DNA of 64,000 bases from Delphinus delphis (GCF_949987515.2 NW_027192650.1:4216001-4280000); one strand, 5' to 3'. Positions 35,080 through 49,287 are shown, counted from the stretch's first letter. A program made the numbers and translations. Notes: a model not told the origin generated them from the letters alone.

Positions 35080-36655
35080 TCACAAACCTGCAGAGTTATA
35101 AATGACAGCTATCGTCCAAAAATAGACTGAAGTAAGGCTGCCAAGAGGACTTGAAAGCGGGGCAGAATTGCAGGAAACCGATTTCAGGAGGTAGACTGGA
35201 ATTGCATTGAAAGCATAGGAAAAGAGGCAGAACGTCCACAATGATGCACTTGGCCAAAAAGGGCGTATGCGTTTTTTCCTGAATATATTCAGGAAAACAC
35301 GCATACGCCCTTTTTGTCCAACCAAGCAAGCTTGCAAAGGAAATCTGCACTACAATGAAGTCTCACTTCCCCCCGGTCAAAAGGGCCATCTGATAAAAGT
35401 GTAAAATCCAGAAAGGCAACAGGCCATGGAGAACTGGGGGCCTTGTTATGCTGATGGGCGGGATGTAAATTGCCAACAGACACTCGGGAGAAGTGTATGG
35501 TGTTTCCTGAAACATCTAAAAAACAAAGCAAAAGAGCCTAGGGCACTTCCACTTATGGTCCTATACCTTAGGGAAATTAAAATCAAAAGACACAGCCACC
35601 TCAAAGTTTGGGACGCCTCTGTTTACAAGAACCTCGTTTACCGTACAAGTTCAATATCACAGAAAGTGAAAAATGGATAAAGAACTTGTGGTACTTACTT
35701 ACAATGCAGTATCACTCAGCAATGAAATCTATGTCATCAGGCCCGTATCAGCATAATGAGGGGATTCAGGTACGATGATTCTAACTGAAATAAGTCACAC
35801 AGAAAAAGAAACATCATAAGATATCACTAATAAACGGAATGTAAACTTGGCTACACAGGAACTGAATTCCAAAACAGAACAGGTTCTCAAATTTAGAAAA
35901 CCAACTTATGCTTGCTTAAGGGGAATGGTGAGTTGGGTTTCTGCATAAAACCAGAGATTGAAATGAGCACAGATAAAGTTCCTTAAGCCAAATATGGAAT
36001 AGACAAGAGCTACTCCTTGCTCAACGAAATGGACTCAACACCGCATATTAAACGCCTAAGAATGTACCTGACTAGTAAGTATCTTAAAACCTATGGTTTG
36101 CTATGTCTCCGAAAGAGAATCAAGCATGTGTACAGGGGCATAAACGCAGCAGTGATAGGATTGGAGAGGTTCGGTGAGCAAATGAAGACCCTTTGAAGTC
36201 ATATTGCATGGTACCCTTTCCACGGGTTTCAACTACCCAGGTTTAAGGTATTCTTCCTTCAGCTAAAACATGCATGTGGAAACTAGAGTATGATCAACCA
36301 TGTGATTGGGAGACGTGTTCAAATATGTCTCAGTTTTCGTACCCTGGTACTCGGGTGCAACATTCCAGATGCTTTACTAACACTCTCCCGACTTGGAGAG
36401 TCAGCGCCTTTAACCTCCGTTTGGCCCAGTTTGCAGTTTCTGCGGAAGATGAACAGGAATAGCGAGAACCAATGAGAGACTAGCTGGAGGTGTCTGGACG
36501 GGCAAATTTAACTCTCATTTCCCACCAGAAAGAGGAAATAACCAAAGGCTCAGCGTGCCGTGCCGGAACCAGATTAGGGCCTGAAGCCATCCTGCGGTGT
36601 TGCGGCCAGCTCAAAAGAAAGCGAATTGAAGAAAGGAGCTCAGGTGCACTGTAAT
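35080..36655. repeat. Satellite monomer m23
   Basis: 1,576 bp. Three deletions explain the length: GGCAACAGGCC (minus 2), ATCAAAAGACAC (minus 1), ACCTCCGTTTGG (minus 1). Block 1 is form B with one base as in A (TACTTACTTACAATG); ACTACCC. Confidence 0.97.
35250..35321. repeat. 72-bp palindrome, m23
   Basis: Two right-arm changes: AAAAAACG to AAAACACG and TTTGGCC to TTTGTCC. Confidence 0.95.
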
Positions 36656-38236
36656 TCACAAACCTGCAGAGTTATAAATGACAGCTATCGTCCAAAAATA
36701 TACTGAAGTAAGGCTGCCAAGAGCACTTGAAAGCAGGGCAGAATTGCAGGAAACCGATTTCAGGAGGTAGACTGGAATTGCATTGAAAGCATAGGAAAAG
36801 AGGCAGAACGTCCACAATGATGCACTTGGCCAAAAAGGGCGTATGCGTTTTTTCCTGAATATATTCAGGAAAAAACGCATACGCACTTTTTGGCCAACCA
36901 AGCAAGCTTGCAAAGGAAATCTGCACTACAATGAAGTCTCACTTCCCCCCGGTCAAAAGGGCCATCTGAAAAAAGTGTAAAATCCAGAAAGGCAGGACAC
37001 GCCATGGAGAACTGGGAGCCTTGTTATGCTGATGGGCGGGATGTAAATTGCCAACAGACACTTGGGAGAAGTGTATGGTGTTTCCTGAAACATCTAAAAA
37101 ACAAAGCAACAGAGCCTCGAGCACTTCCACTTATGGTCCTATAGCTTAGGGAAATTAAAATCAAAAAGACACAGCCACCTCAAAGTTTGGGACGCCTCTG
37201 TTTACAAGAACCTCGTTTACCGTACAAATTCAATATCACAGAAAGTGAAAAATGGATAAAGAACTTGTGGTACTTACGTACAATGCAGTATCACTCAGCA
37301 ATGAAATCTGTGTCATCAGGCCCGTAGCAGCACAATGAGTGGATTCGGGTATGGTGATTCTAACTGAAATAAGTCACACAGAAAAAGAAACATCAAAAAA
37401 TATCACTAATACATGGAATTTAAACTTGGCTACAGAGGAACTGAATTACAAAATAGAACAGGGTCTCAAATTTAGAAAACCAACTTATGCTTGCTTAAGT
37501 GGAAGGATGAGTTGGGGTGCTGCATAAAAACAGAGATTGAAATGAGCACAGATAAAGTTCCTTAAGCCAAATATGGAATAGACAAGAGCTACTCCTTGCT
37601 CAACGAAATGGACTCAACACCCCATATTAAACGCCTAAGAATATACCTGACTAGTAAGTATCTTAAAACCTATGGATTGCTATGTCTCCAAAAGAGAATC
37701 AAGCGTGTGTACAAGGGTCATAAACGCAGCAGTGATAGGATTGGAGAGATTCGGTGAGCAAATGAAGACCCTTTGAAGTCATATTTCATGGTACCCATTC
37801 CACGGGTCTCAACTCTCCAGGTTTAAGGTATTCTTTCTTTAGCTAAAACATGCATGTGGAACCCAGAGTATGAACAACTGTGTGATCGGGAGACGTGTTC
37901 AAATATGTCTCAGTTTTCGTCCCCTGGTACTTCGGTGCAACATTCCAGACGCTTTACTAACACTCTCCCCACTTGGAGAGTCAGTGCCTTTAACCTCCTG
38001 TTTGGCCCAGTTTGCAATTTCTGCGGAAGATGTACAGGAAAAGGGAGAACCAATGAGAGACAAGCGGGAGGTGTCTGGACGGGCAAATTTAACTCTCATT
38101 TCCCACCAGGATGAGGAATTAACCAAAGGCTCAGCGTTCCATGCCGGAACCAGATTAGGGCCTGAAGCCATCCTGCGGTGTTGCAGCCAGGTCACAAGAA
38201 AGCGAGTTGAAGAAAGGAGCTCAGGGGCACTGTAAT
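36656..38236. repeat. Satellite monomer m24
   Basis: 1,581 bp: GGGTCATAAA insertion shared with m10 and m13. Form B, but the following 130 bp (GATTCGGGTATGGTG, ACATGGAATTTAAAC) match m27. ATTCCACGG combined with ACTCTCC. GATGTACAGG removes a usual stop and gives a chance 121-codon frame. Confidence 0.97.
36826..36897. repeat. 72-bp palindrome, m24
   Basis: One change, CGCCCTTT to CGCACTTT. Confidence 0.95.
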
Positions 38237-39816
38237 TCACAAACCTGCAGAGTTATAAATGACAGCTATCGTCCAAAAATAGACTGAAGTAAGGCTGCCA
38301 AGAGGACTTGAAAGCGGGGCAGAATTGCAGGAAACCGATTTCAGGAGGTAGACTGGAATTGCATTTCAAGCATAGGAAAAGAGGCAGAACGTCCACAATG
38401 ATGCACTTGGCCAAAAAGGGCGTATGCGTTTTTTCCTGAATATATTCAGGAAAAAACGCATACGCCCTTTTTGGCCAACCAAGCAAGCTTGCAAAGGAAA
38501 TCTGCACTACAATGAAGTCTCACTTCCCCCGGGTCAAAAGGGCCATCTGAAAAAATTGTAAAATCCAGAAAGGCAGGACAGGCCATGGAGAACTGGGAGC
38601 CTTGCTATGCTGATGGGCGGGATGTAAATTGCCAACAACCACTTAGGAGAAGTGTATGGTGTTTCCTGAAACATCTAAAAAACAAAGCAACAGAGCCTAG
38701 GGCACTTCCACTTATGGTCCTATAGCTTAGGGAAATTAAAATCAAAAAGACACAGCCACCCCAAAGTTTGGGACGCCTCTGTTTACAAGAACCTCGTTTA
38801 CCGTACAAGTTCAATATCACAAAAAGTGAAAAATGGATAAAGAACTTGTGGTACTTACGTACAATGCAGTATCACTCAGCAATGAAATCTATGTCATCAG
38901 GCCCGTAGCAGCATAATGAGTGGATTCAGGTACGATGATTCTAACTGAAATAAGTCACACAAAAAAAGAAACATCAAAAGATATCACTAATGCACGGAAT
39001 GTAAACTTGGCTACACTGGAACTGAATTCCAAAACAGAACAGGGTCTCAAATTTAGAAAACCAACTTATGCTTGCTTAAGGGGAAAGGTGAGTTGGGGTG
39101 CTGCATAAAACCAGAGATTGAAATGAGCACAGATAAAGTTCCTTAAGCCAAATATGGAACAGACAAGAGCTACTCCTTGCTCAACGAAATGGACTCAACA
39201 CCGCATATTAAACGCCTAAGAATGTACCTGACTAGTAAGTATCTTAAAACCAAGGGATTGCTATGTCTCCGAAAGAGAATCAAGCGTGTGTACTGGGGCA
39301 TAAATGCAGCAGTGATAGGATTGGAGAGGTTCGGTGAGCAAATGAAGACCCTTTGAAGTCATATTGCATGGTACATATTCCACGGGTCTCAACTCTCCAG
39401 GTTTAAGGTATTCTTCCTTCAGCTAAAACATGCAAGTGGAACCCAGAGTATGATCAACCGTGTGATCGGGAGACGTGTTCAAATATGTCTCAGTTTTCAT
39501 ACCCTGGTACTCGGGTGCAACATTCCAGATGCTTTACTAACACTCTCCCTACTTGGAGAGTCAGTGCCTTTAACCTCCTGTATGGCACAGTTTGCAATTT
39601 CTGCGGAAGATGAACAGGAATAGTGAGAACCAATGAGAGACTACCTGGAGGTGTCTGGACGGGCAAATTTAACTCTCATTTCCCACCAGGAAGAGGAATT
39701 AACCAAAGGCTCAGCGTGCCATGCCGGAACCACATTAGGGCCTGAAGCCATCCTGCGGTGTTGCGGCCAGCTCACAAGAAAGCGAGTTGAAGAAAGGAGC
39801 TCAGGGGCACTGTAAT
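38237..39816. repeat. Satellite monomer m25
   Basis: 1,580 bp, form B, ATTCCACGG combined with ACTCTCC. Shares GCATTTCAAGCATAGG with m26. Confidence 0.97.
38407..38478. repeat. 72-bp palindrome, m25
   Basis: Perfect arms. Confidence 0.95.
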
Positions 39817-41396
39817 TCACAAACCTGCAGAGTTATAAATGACACCTATCGTCCAAAAATAGACTGAAGTAAGACTGCCAAGAGGACTTGAAAGCAGGGC
39901 AGAATTGCAGGAAACCAATTTCAGGAGGTAGACAGGAATTGCATTTCAAGCATAGGAAAAGAGGCAGAACGTCCACAGTGATGCACTTGGCCAAAAAGGG
40001 CGTATGCGTTTTTTCCTGAATATATTCAGGAAAAAACGCATACGCCCTTTTTGGCCAACCAAGCAAGCTTGCAAAGGAAATCTGCACTACAATGAAGTCT
40101 CACTTCTCCCTGGTCAAAAGGGCCATCTGAAAAAAGTGTAAAATCCAGAAAGGCAGGACAGGCCATGGAGAACTGGGAACCTTGTTATGCTGTTGGGCGG
40201 GATGTAAATTGCCAACAGCCACTCTGGAGAAGTGTATGGTGTTTCCTGAAACATCTAAAAAACAAAGCAACAGAGCCTAGGGCACTTCCACTTATGGTCC
40301 TATAGCTTAGGGAAATTAAAATCAAAAAGACACAGCCACCTCAAAGTTTGGGACGCCTCTGTTTACAAGAACCTCGTTTACCGTACAAATTCAATATCAC
40401 AGAAAGTGAAAAATGGATAAAGAACTTGTGGTACTTACGTACAATGCAGTATCACTCAGCAATGAAATCTGTGTCATCAGGCCCGTAGCAGCACAATGAG
40501 TGGATCCAAGTACGATGATTCTAACTGAAATAAGTCACACAGAAAAAGAAACATCATAAGATATCACTAATACACGGAATGTAAACTTGGCTACACAGGA
40601 ACTGAATTCCAAAACAGAACAGGGTCTCAAATTTAGAAAACCAACTTATGTTTGCTTAAGGGTAAAGGTGAGTTGGGGTGCTGCATAAAACCAGAGATTG
40701 AAATGAGCACAGATAAAGTTCCTTAAGCCAAATATGGAATAGACAAGAGCTACTCCTTGCTCAACGAAATGGACTCAACACCGCATATTAAACGCCTAAG
40801 AATGTACCTGACTTGTAAGTATCTTAAAACCTATGGATTGCTATGTCTCCGAAAGAGAATCAAGCGTGTGTAAAGGGGCATAAACGCAGCAGTGATAGGA
40901 TTGGAGAGGTTCGGTGAGCAAATGAAGACCCTTTGAAGTCATATTGCATGGTACCCATTACACGGGTTTCAACTACCCCGGTTTAAGGTATTCTTCCTTC
41001 AGCTAAAACATGCATGTGGAACCCAGAGTATGATCAACCATGTGATCGGGAGACGTGTTCAAATATGTCTCAGTTTTCCTCCCCTGGTACTCGGGTGCAA
41101 CATTCCAGACGCTTTACTAACACTCTCCCCACTTGGAGAGTCAGTCCCTTTAACCTCCTGTTTGGCCCAGTTTGCAATTTCTGCGGAAGATGAACAGGAA
41201 TAGCGAGAACCAATGAGAGGCTAGCTGGAGGTGTCTGGACGGGCAAATTTAACTCTCATTTCCCACCAGGAAGAGGAATTAACCAAAGGCTCAGCATGCC
41301 GGACCGGAACCAGATTAGGGCCTGAAGCCATCCTGCGGTGTTGCGGCCAGGTCACAAGAAAGCGAGTTGAAGAAAGGAGCTCAGGGGCACTGTAAT
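39817..41396. repeat. Satellite monomer m26
   Basis: 1,580 bp, form B. Block 2 has the reciprocal combination, ATTACACGG with TTCAACTACCCC. Box 1 ends ATGACAC. Confidence 0.97.
39987..40058. repeat. 72-bp palindrome, m26
   Basis: Perfect arms. Confidence 0.95.
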
Positions 41397-42975
41397 TCAC
41401 AAACCTGCAGAGTTATAAATGACAGCTATCGTCCAAAGATAGACTGAAGTAAGGCTGCCAAGAGGACTTGAAAGCGGGGCAGAATTGCAGGAAACCGATT
41501 TCAGGAGGTAGACTGGAATTGCATTGAAAGCATAGGAAAAGAGGCAGAACGTCCACAATGATGCACTTGGCCAAAAAGGGCGTATGCGTTTTTTCCTGAA
41601 TATATTCAGGAAAAAACGCATACGCCCTTTTTGGCCAACCAAGCAAGCTTGCAAAGGAAATCTGCACTACAATGAAGTCTCACTTCCCCCCGGTCAAAAG
41701 GGCCATCTGAAAAAAGTGTAAAATCCAGAAAGGCAGTACAGGCCATGGAGAACTGGGAGCCTTGTTATGCTGATGGGCGGGATGTAAATTGCCAACAGCC
41801 ACTCGGGAGAAGTGTATGGTGTTTCCTGAAACATCTAAAAAACAAAGCAACAGAACCTAGGGCACTTCCACTTATGGTCCTATAGCTTAGGGAAATTAAA
41901 ATCAAAAAGACACAGCCACCCCAAAGTTTGGGACGCCTCTGTTTACAAGAACCTCATTTACCGTACAAGTTCAATATCACAGAAAGTGAAAAATGGATAA
42001 AGAAGCTGTGGTACTCATGTACAATGCAATATCCTCAGCAATGAAATCTATGTCACCAGGCCCGTAGCAGCACAATGAGTGGATTCGGGTATGGTGATTC
42101 TAACTGAAATAATTCACACAGAAAAAGAAACATCAAAAAATATCACTAATACATGGAATTTAAACTTGGCTACAGAGGAACTGAATTACAAAACAGAACA
42201 GGGTCTCAAATTTAGAAAACCAACTTATGTTTGCTTAAGGGTAAAGGTGAGTTGGGGTGCTGCATAAAACCAGAGATTGAAATGAGCACAGATAAAGTTC
42301 CTTAAGCCAAATATGGAATAGACAAGAGCTACTCCTTGCTCAACGAAATGGACTCAACACCCCATATTAAACGCCTCAGAATGTACCTGACTAGTAAGTA
42401 TCTTAAAACCTATAGATTGCTATGTCTCTGAAAGAGAATCAAGCATGTGTACAGGGGCATAAACGCAGCAGTGATAGGATTAGAGAGCTTCAGTGAGCAA
42501 ATGTAGACCCTTTGAAGTCATATTGCATGGTACCCATTCCACGGGTTTCAACTACCCAGGTTTTAGGTATTCTTCCTCCAGCTAAAACATGCATGTGGAA
42601 CCCAGAGTATGATCAACCATGTGATCGGGAGACGTGTTCAAATATGTCTCAGTTTTCGTACCCTGGTACTCGGGTGCCACATTCCAGACGCTTTACTAAC
42701 ACTCTCCCCACTTGGAGAGTCAGCGCCTTTAACCTCCTGTTTGGCCCAGTTTGCAATTTCTGCGGAAGATGAACAGGAATAGCGAGAACCAATGAGAGGC
42801 TAGCTGGAGGTGTCTGGACGGGCAAATTTAACTCTCATTTCCCACCAGGAAGAGGAAATAACCAAAGGCTCAGCGTGCCGTACCGGAACCAGATTAGGGC
42901 CTGAAGCAATCCTGCGGTGTTGCGGCCAGCTCAAAAGAAAGCGAGTTGAAGAAAGGAGCTCAGGGGCACTGTAAT
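41397..42975. repeat. Satellite monomer m27 (form C)
   Basis: 1,579 bp: one base lost in AATATCCTCAGC. Form C, ACTACCC. Shares a 130-bp variant tract with m24, three monomers upstream. Confidence 0.97.
41567..41638. repeat. 72-bp palindrome, m27
   Basis: Perfect arms. Confidence 0.95.
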
Positions 42976-44554
42976 TCACAAACCTGCAGAGTTATAAATG
43001 ACAGCTATCGTCCAAAAACAGACTGAAGTAAGGCTGCCAAGAGGACTTGAAAGCGGGGCAGAATTGCAGGAAACCGATTTCAGGAGGTAGACTGGAATTG
43101 CATTGAAAGCATAGGAAAAGAGGCAGAACGTCCACAATGATGCACTTGGCCAAAAAGGGCGTATGCGTTTTTTACTGAATATATTCAGGAAAAAACGCAT
43201 ACGCCCTTTTTGGCCAACCAAGCAAGCTTGCAAAGGAAATCTGCACTACAATGAAGTCTCACTTCCCCCCGGTCAAAAGGGCCATCTGAAAAAAGTGTAA
43301 AATCCAGAAAGGCACGACAGGCCATGGAGAACTGGGAGCCTTGTTATGCTGATGGGCGGGATGTAAATTGCCAACAGACACTCGGGAGAAGTGTATGGTG
43401 TTTCCTGAAACATCTAAAAAACAAAGCAACAGAGCCTAGGGCACTTCCACTTATGGTCCTATAGCTTAGGGAAATTAAAATCAAAAAGACACAGCCACCC
43501 CAAAGTTTGGAACGCCTCTGTTTACAAGAACCTCGTTTACAGTACAAGTTCAACATCGCAGAAAGTGAAAAATGGATAAAGAAGTTGTGGTATTTACTTA
43601 CAAAGCAATATCACTCAGCAATGAAATCTGTGTCATCAGGCCCTTAGCAGCACAATGAGTGGATTCAGGTATGATGATTCTAACTGAAGTAAGTCACACA
43701 GAAAAAGAAACATCATAAGATATCAGTAATACACGGAATGTAAACTTGGCTACACAGGAACTGAATTACAAAACAGAACAGGGTCTCAAATTTAGAAAAC
43801 CAACTTATGCTTCCTTAAGGGTAAAGGTGAGTTGGGGTGCTGCATAAAACCAGAGATTGAAATGAGCACAGATAAAGTTCCTTAAGTCAAATATGGAATA
43901 GACAAGAGCTACTCCTTGCTCAACGAAATGGACTCAACACCGCATATTAAACGCCTAAGAATGTACCTGACTCGTAAGTATCGTAAAACCTATGGATTGC
44001 TATGTCTCCGAAAGAGAATCAAGCATGTGTACAGGGGCATAAACGCAGCAGTGATAGGATTGGAGAGGTTCGGTGAGCAAATGAAGACCCTTTGAAGTCA
44101 TATTGCATGGTACCCATTACACGGGTCTTAACTCTCCAGGTTTAAGGTATTCTTCCTTCAGCTAAAACATGCATGTGGAACCCAAGTATGATCAACCATG
44201 TGAACGGGAGACGTGTTCAAATATGTCTCAGTTTTCCTCCCCTGGTACTCGGGTGCAACATTCCAGACGCTTTACTAACACTCTCCCCACTTGGAGAGTC
44301 AGCGCCTTTAACCTCCTGTTTGGCCCAGTTTGCAATTTCTGCGGAAGATGAACAGGAATAGCGAGAACCAATGAGAGACTAGCTGGAGGTGTCTGGACGG
44401 GCAAATTTAACTCTCATTTCCCACCAAGAAGAGGAAATAACCAAAGGCTCAGCGTGCCGTGCCGGAACCAGATTAGGGCCTGAAGCCATCCTGCGGTGTT
44501 GCGGCCAGCTCACAAGAAAGCGAGTCGAAGAAAAGAGCTCAGGGGCACTGTAAT
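42976..44554. repeat. Satellite monomer m28
   Basis: 1,579 bp (G deletion). Returns to form A; CTTAACTCTCC. First of four consecutive monomers (m28-m31) with this deletion. Confidence 0.97.
43146..43217. repeat. 72-bp palindrome, m28
   Basis: One left-arm change, TTCCTGAA to TTACTGAA, the change closest to the centre in the array. Confidence 0.95.
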
Positions 44555-46132
44555 TCACAAACCTGCAGAGTTATAAATGACAGCTATCGTCCAAAAATAG
44601 ACTGAAGTAAGGCTGCCAAGAGGACTTGAAAGCGGGGCAGAATTGCAGGAAACCGATTTCAGGAGGTAGACTGGAATTGCATTGAAAGCATAGGAAAAGA
44701 GGCAGAACGTCCACAATGATGCACTTGGCCAAAAAGGTCGTATGCGTTTTTCCTGAATATATTCAGGAAAAAACGCATACGCCCTTTCTGGCCAACCAAG
44801 CAAGCTTGCAAAGGAAATCTGCACTACAATGAAGTCTCACTTCCCCCCGGTCAAAAGGGCCATCTGAAAAAAGTGTAAAATCCAGAAAGGCAGGACAGGC
44901 CATGGAGAACTGGGAGCCTTGTTATGCTGATGGGCGGGATGTAAATTGCCAACAGACACTCGGGAGAAGTGTATGGTGTTTCCTGAAACATCTAAAAAAC
45001 AAAGCAACAGAACCTAGGGCACTTCCACTTATGGTCCTATAGCTTACGGAAATTAAAATCAAAAAGACACAGCCACCCCAAAGTTTGGAACGGCTCTGTT
45101 TACAAGAACCTCGTTTACAGTACAAGTTCAACATCGCAGAAAGTGAAAAATGGATAAAGAAGTTGTGGTATTCACTTACAAAACAATATCACTCAGCAAT
45201 GAAATCTATGTCATCAGGCCCTTAGCAGCACAATGAGTCGATTCAGGTATGATGATTCTAACTGAAATAAGTCACACAGAAAAAGAAACATCATAAGATA
45301 TCAGTAATACACGGAATGGAAACTTGGCTACACAGGAACTGAATTACAGAACAGAACTGGGTCACAAATTTAGAAAAACAACTTATGCTTGCTTAAGGCT
45401 AAAGGTGAGTTGGGGTGCTGCATAAAACCAGAGATTGAAATGAGCACAGATAAAGTTCCTTAAGCCAAATATGGAATAGACAAGAGCTACTCCTTGCTCA
45501 ATGAAATGGACTCAACACCGCATATTAAACGCCTAAGAATGTACCTGACTAGTAAGTATCTTAAAACCTATGGATTGCTATGTCTCCGAAAGAGAATCAA
45601 GCATGTGTACAGGGGCATAAACGGAGCAGTGATAGGATTGGAGAGGTTCGGTGAGCAAATGAAGACCCTTTGAAGTCATATTGCATGGTACCCATTACAC
45701 GGGTCTTAACTCTCCAGGTTTAAGGTATTCTTCCTTCAGCTAAAACATGCATGTGGAACCCAAGTATGATCAACCATGTGATCGGGAGACGTGTTCAAAT
45801 ATGTCTCAGTTTTCCTCCCCTGGTACTCGGGTGCAACATTCCAGACGCTTTACTAACACTCTCCCCACTTGGAGAGTCAGTCCCTTTAACCTCCTGTTTG
45901 GCCCAGTTTGCAATTTCTGCGGAAGATGAACAGGAATAGCGAGAACCAATGAGAGGCTAGCTGGAGGTGTCTGGACGGGCAAATTTAACTCTCATTTCCC
46001 ACCAGGAAGAGGAATTAACCAAAGGCTCAGCATGCCGGGCCGGAACCAGATTAGGGCCTGAAGCCATCCTGCGGTGTTGCGGTCAGGTCACAAGAAAGCG
46101 AGTTGAAGAAAGGAGCTCAGGGGCACTGTAAT
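44555..46132. repeat. Satellite monomer m29
   Basis: 1,578 bp: the G deletion plus one T lost inside the palindrome. Form A variant TATTCACTTACAAAACAAT, CTTAACTCTCC. AACTGGGTCACAAATTTAG is shared only with m32. Confidence 0.97.
44725..44795. repeat. Palindrome, m29 (71 bp)
   Basis: Left arm has GGGCGT to GGTCGT and one T lost from the T-run; right arm has CTTTTTGG to CTTTCTGG. It is the only copy with an indel. Confidence 0.95.
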
Positions 46133-47708
46133 TCACAAACCTGCAGAGTTATAAATGACAGCTATCGTCCAAAAATATACTGAAGTAAGGCTGCCAAGAG
46201 GACTTGAAAGCGGGGCAGAATAGCAGGAAACTGATTTCAGGAGGTAGACTGGAATTGCATTGAAAGCATAGGAAAAGAGGCAGAACGTCCACAATGATGC
46301 ACTTGGCCAAAACGGGCGTATGCGTTTTTTCCTGAATATATTCAGGAAAAAACGCATACGCCCTTTTTGGCCAACCAAGCAAGCTTGCAAAGGAAATCTG
46401 CACTACAATGAAGTCTCACTTCCCCCCGGTCAAAAGGGCCATCTGAAAAAAGTGTAAAATCCAGAAAGGAAGGACAGGCCATGGAGAACTGGGAGCCTTG
46501 TTATGCTGATGGGCGGGATGTAAATTGCCAACAGACACTCGGGAGAAGTGTATGGTGTTTCCTGAAACATCTAAAAAACAAAGCAACAGAGCCTAGGGCA
46601 CTTCCACTTATGGTCCTATAGCTTAGGGAAATTAAAATCAAAAAGACACAGCCACCCCAACGTTTGGAACGGCTCTGTTTACAAGAACCTCGTTTACAGT
46701 ACAAGTTCAACATCGCAGAAAGTGAAAAATGGATAAAGAAGTTGTGGTATTTACTTACAAAGCAATATCACTCAGCAATGAAATCTGTGTCATCAGGCCC
46801 TTAGCAGCACAATGAGTGGATTCAGGTATGATGATTCTAACTGAAGTAAGTCACACAGAAAAAGAAACATCATAAGATATCAGTAATACACGGAATGTAA
46901 ACTTGGCTACACAGGAACTGAATTACAGAACAGAACAGGGTCTCAAATTTAGAAAACCAACTATGCTTGCTTAAGGGTAAAGGTGAGTTGGGGTGCTGCA
47001 TAAAACCAGAGATTGAAATGAGCACAGATAAAGTTCCTTAAGTCAAATATGGAATAGACAAGAGCTACTCCTTGCTCAACGAAATGGACTCAACACCGCA
47101 TATTACGCCTAAGAATGTGCCTGACTAGTAAGTATCTTAAAACCTATGGATTGCTATGTCTCCGAAAGAGAATCAAGCATGTGTACAGGGGCATAAACGC
47201 AGCAGTGATAGGATTGGAGAGGTTCGGTGAGCAAATGAAGACCCTTTGAAGTCATATTGCATGGTACCCATTACACGGGTCTCAACTCTCCAGGTTTAAG
47301 GTATTCTTCCTTCAGCTAAAACATGCATGTGGAACCCAAGTATGATCAACCATGTGAACGGGAGACGTGTTCAAATATGTCTCCGTTTTCCTCCCCTGGT
47401 ACTCGGGTGTAACATTCCAGACGCTTTACTAACACTCTCCCCACTTGGAGAGTCAGCGCCTTTAACCTCCTGTTTGGCCCAGTTTGCAATTTCTGCGGAA
47501 GATGAACAGGAATAGCGAGAACCAATGAGAGGCTAGCTGGAGGTGTCTGGACGGGCAAATTTAACTCTCATTTCCCACAAGGAAGAGGAAATAACCAAAG
47601 GCTCAGCGTGCCGTGCCGGAACCAGATTAGGGCCTGAAGCCATCCTGCGGTGTTGCGGCCAGCTCAAAAGAAACCGAGTTGAAGAAAGGAGCTCAGGGGC
47701 ACTGTAAT
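46133..47708. repeat. Satellite monomer m30
   Basis: 1,576 bp: G deletion, CCAACTATGC (minus 1) and ATATTACGCC (minus 2). Form A, CTCAACTCTCC. The CCAACTATGC deletion and AATGTGCCTG are shared with m35. Confidence 0.97.
46303..46374. repeat. 72-bp palindrome, m30
   Basis: One left-arm change, AAAAAGGG to AAAACGGG. Confidence 0.95.
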
Positions 47709-49287
47709 TCACAAACCTGCAGAGTTATAAATGACAGCTATCGTCCAAAAATAGACTGAAGTAAGGCTGCCAAGAGGACTTGAAAGCGGGGCAGAATTGC
47801 AGGAAACCGATTTCAGGAGGTAGACTGGAATTGCATTGAAAGCATAGGAAAAGAGGCAGAAAGTCCACAATAATGCACTTGGCCAAAAAGGGCGTATGCG
47901 TTTTTTCCTGAATATATTCAGGAAAAAACGCATACGCCCTTTTTGGCCAACCAAGCAAGCTTGCAAAGGAAATCTGCACTACAATGAAGTCTCACTTCCC
48001 CTAGGTCAAAAGGGCCATCTGATAAAAGTGTAAAATCCAGAAAGGCAGGACAGGCCATTGAGAACTGGGAGCCTTGTTATGCTGATGGGCGGGATGTAAA
48101 TTGCCAACAGACACTCGGGAGAAGTGTATGGTGTTTCCTGAAACATCTAAAAAACAAAGCAACAGAGCCTAGGGCACTTCCACTTATGGTCCTATAGCTT
48201 AGGGAAATTAAAATCAAAAAGACACAGCCACCCCAAAGTTTGGAACGGCTCTGTTTACAAGAACCTCTTTTACCGTACATGTTCAACATCGCAGAAAGTG
48301 AAAAATGGATAAAGAACTTGTGGTACTTACGTACAATGCAGTATCACTCAGCAATGAAATCTATGTCATCAGGCACGTAGCAGCATAATGAGTAGATTCA
48401 GATACGATGATTCTAACTGAAATAAGTCACACAGAAAAAGAAACATCATAAGATATCACTAATACACGGAATGTAAACTTGGCTACACAAGAACTGAATT
48501 CCAAAACAGAACAGGTTCTCAAATTTAGAAAACCAACTTATGCTTGCTTAAGGGGAAAGGTGAGTTGGGTTGCTGCATAAAACCAGAGATTGAAATGAGC
48601 ACAGATAAAGTTCCTTAAGCCAAATATGGAATAGACAAGAGCCACTCCTTGCTCAACGAAATGGACTCAACACCGCATATTAAACGCCTAAGAATGTACC
48701 TGACTAGTAAGTATCTTAAAACCTATGGATTGCTATGTCTCCGAAAGAGAATCAAGCATGTGTACAGGGGCATAAACGCAGCAGTGATAGGATTGGAGAG
48801 GTTCGGTGAGCAAATGAAGACCCTTTGAAGTCATATTGCATGGTACCCATTACACGGGTCTTAACTCTCCAGGTTTAAGGTATTCTTCCTTCAGCTAAAA
48901 CATGCATGTGGAACCCAAGTATGATCAACCATGTGAACGGGAGACGTGTTCAAATATGTCTCAGTTTTCGTACCCTGGTACTCGGGTGCAACATTCCAGA
49001 CGCTTTACTAACACTCTCCCCACTTGGAGAGTCAGCGCCTTTAACCTCCTGTTTGGCCCAGTTTGCAATTTCTGCGGAAGATGAACAGGAATAGCGAGAA
49101 CCAATGAGAGACTAGCTGGAGGTGTATGGACGGGCAAATTTAACTCTCATTTCCCACCAGGAAGAGGAAATAACCAAAGGTTCAGCGTGCCGTGCTTGAA
49201 CCAGATTAGGGCCTGAAGCCATCCTGCGGTGTTGCGGCCAGGTCACAAGAAAGCAAGTTGAAGAAAGGAGCTCAGGGGCACTGTAAT
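47709..49287. repeat. Satellite monomer m31
   Basis: 1,579 bp (G deletion). Form B, CTTAACTCTCC. AGGCACGTAGCAGCATAATG is shared with m33 and m37. Confidence 0.97.
47879..47950. repeat. 72-bp palindrome, m31
   Basis: Perfect arms. Confidence 0.95.
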
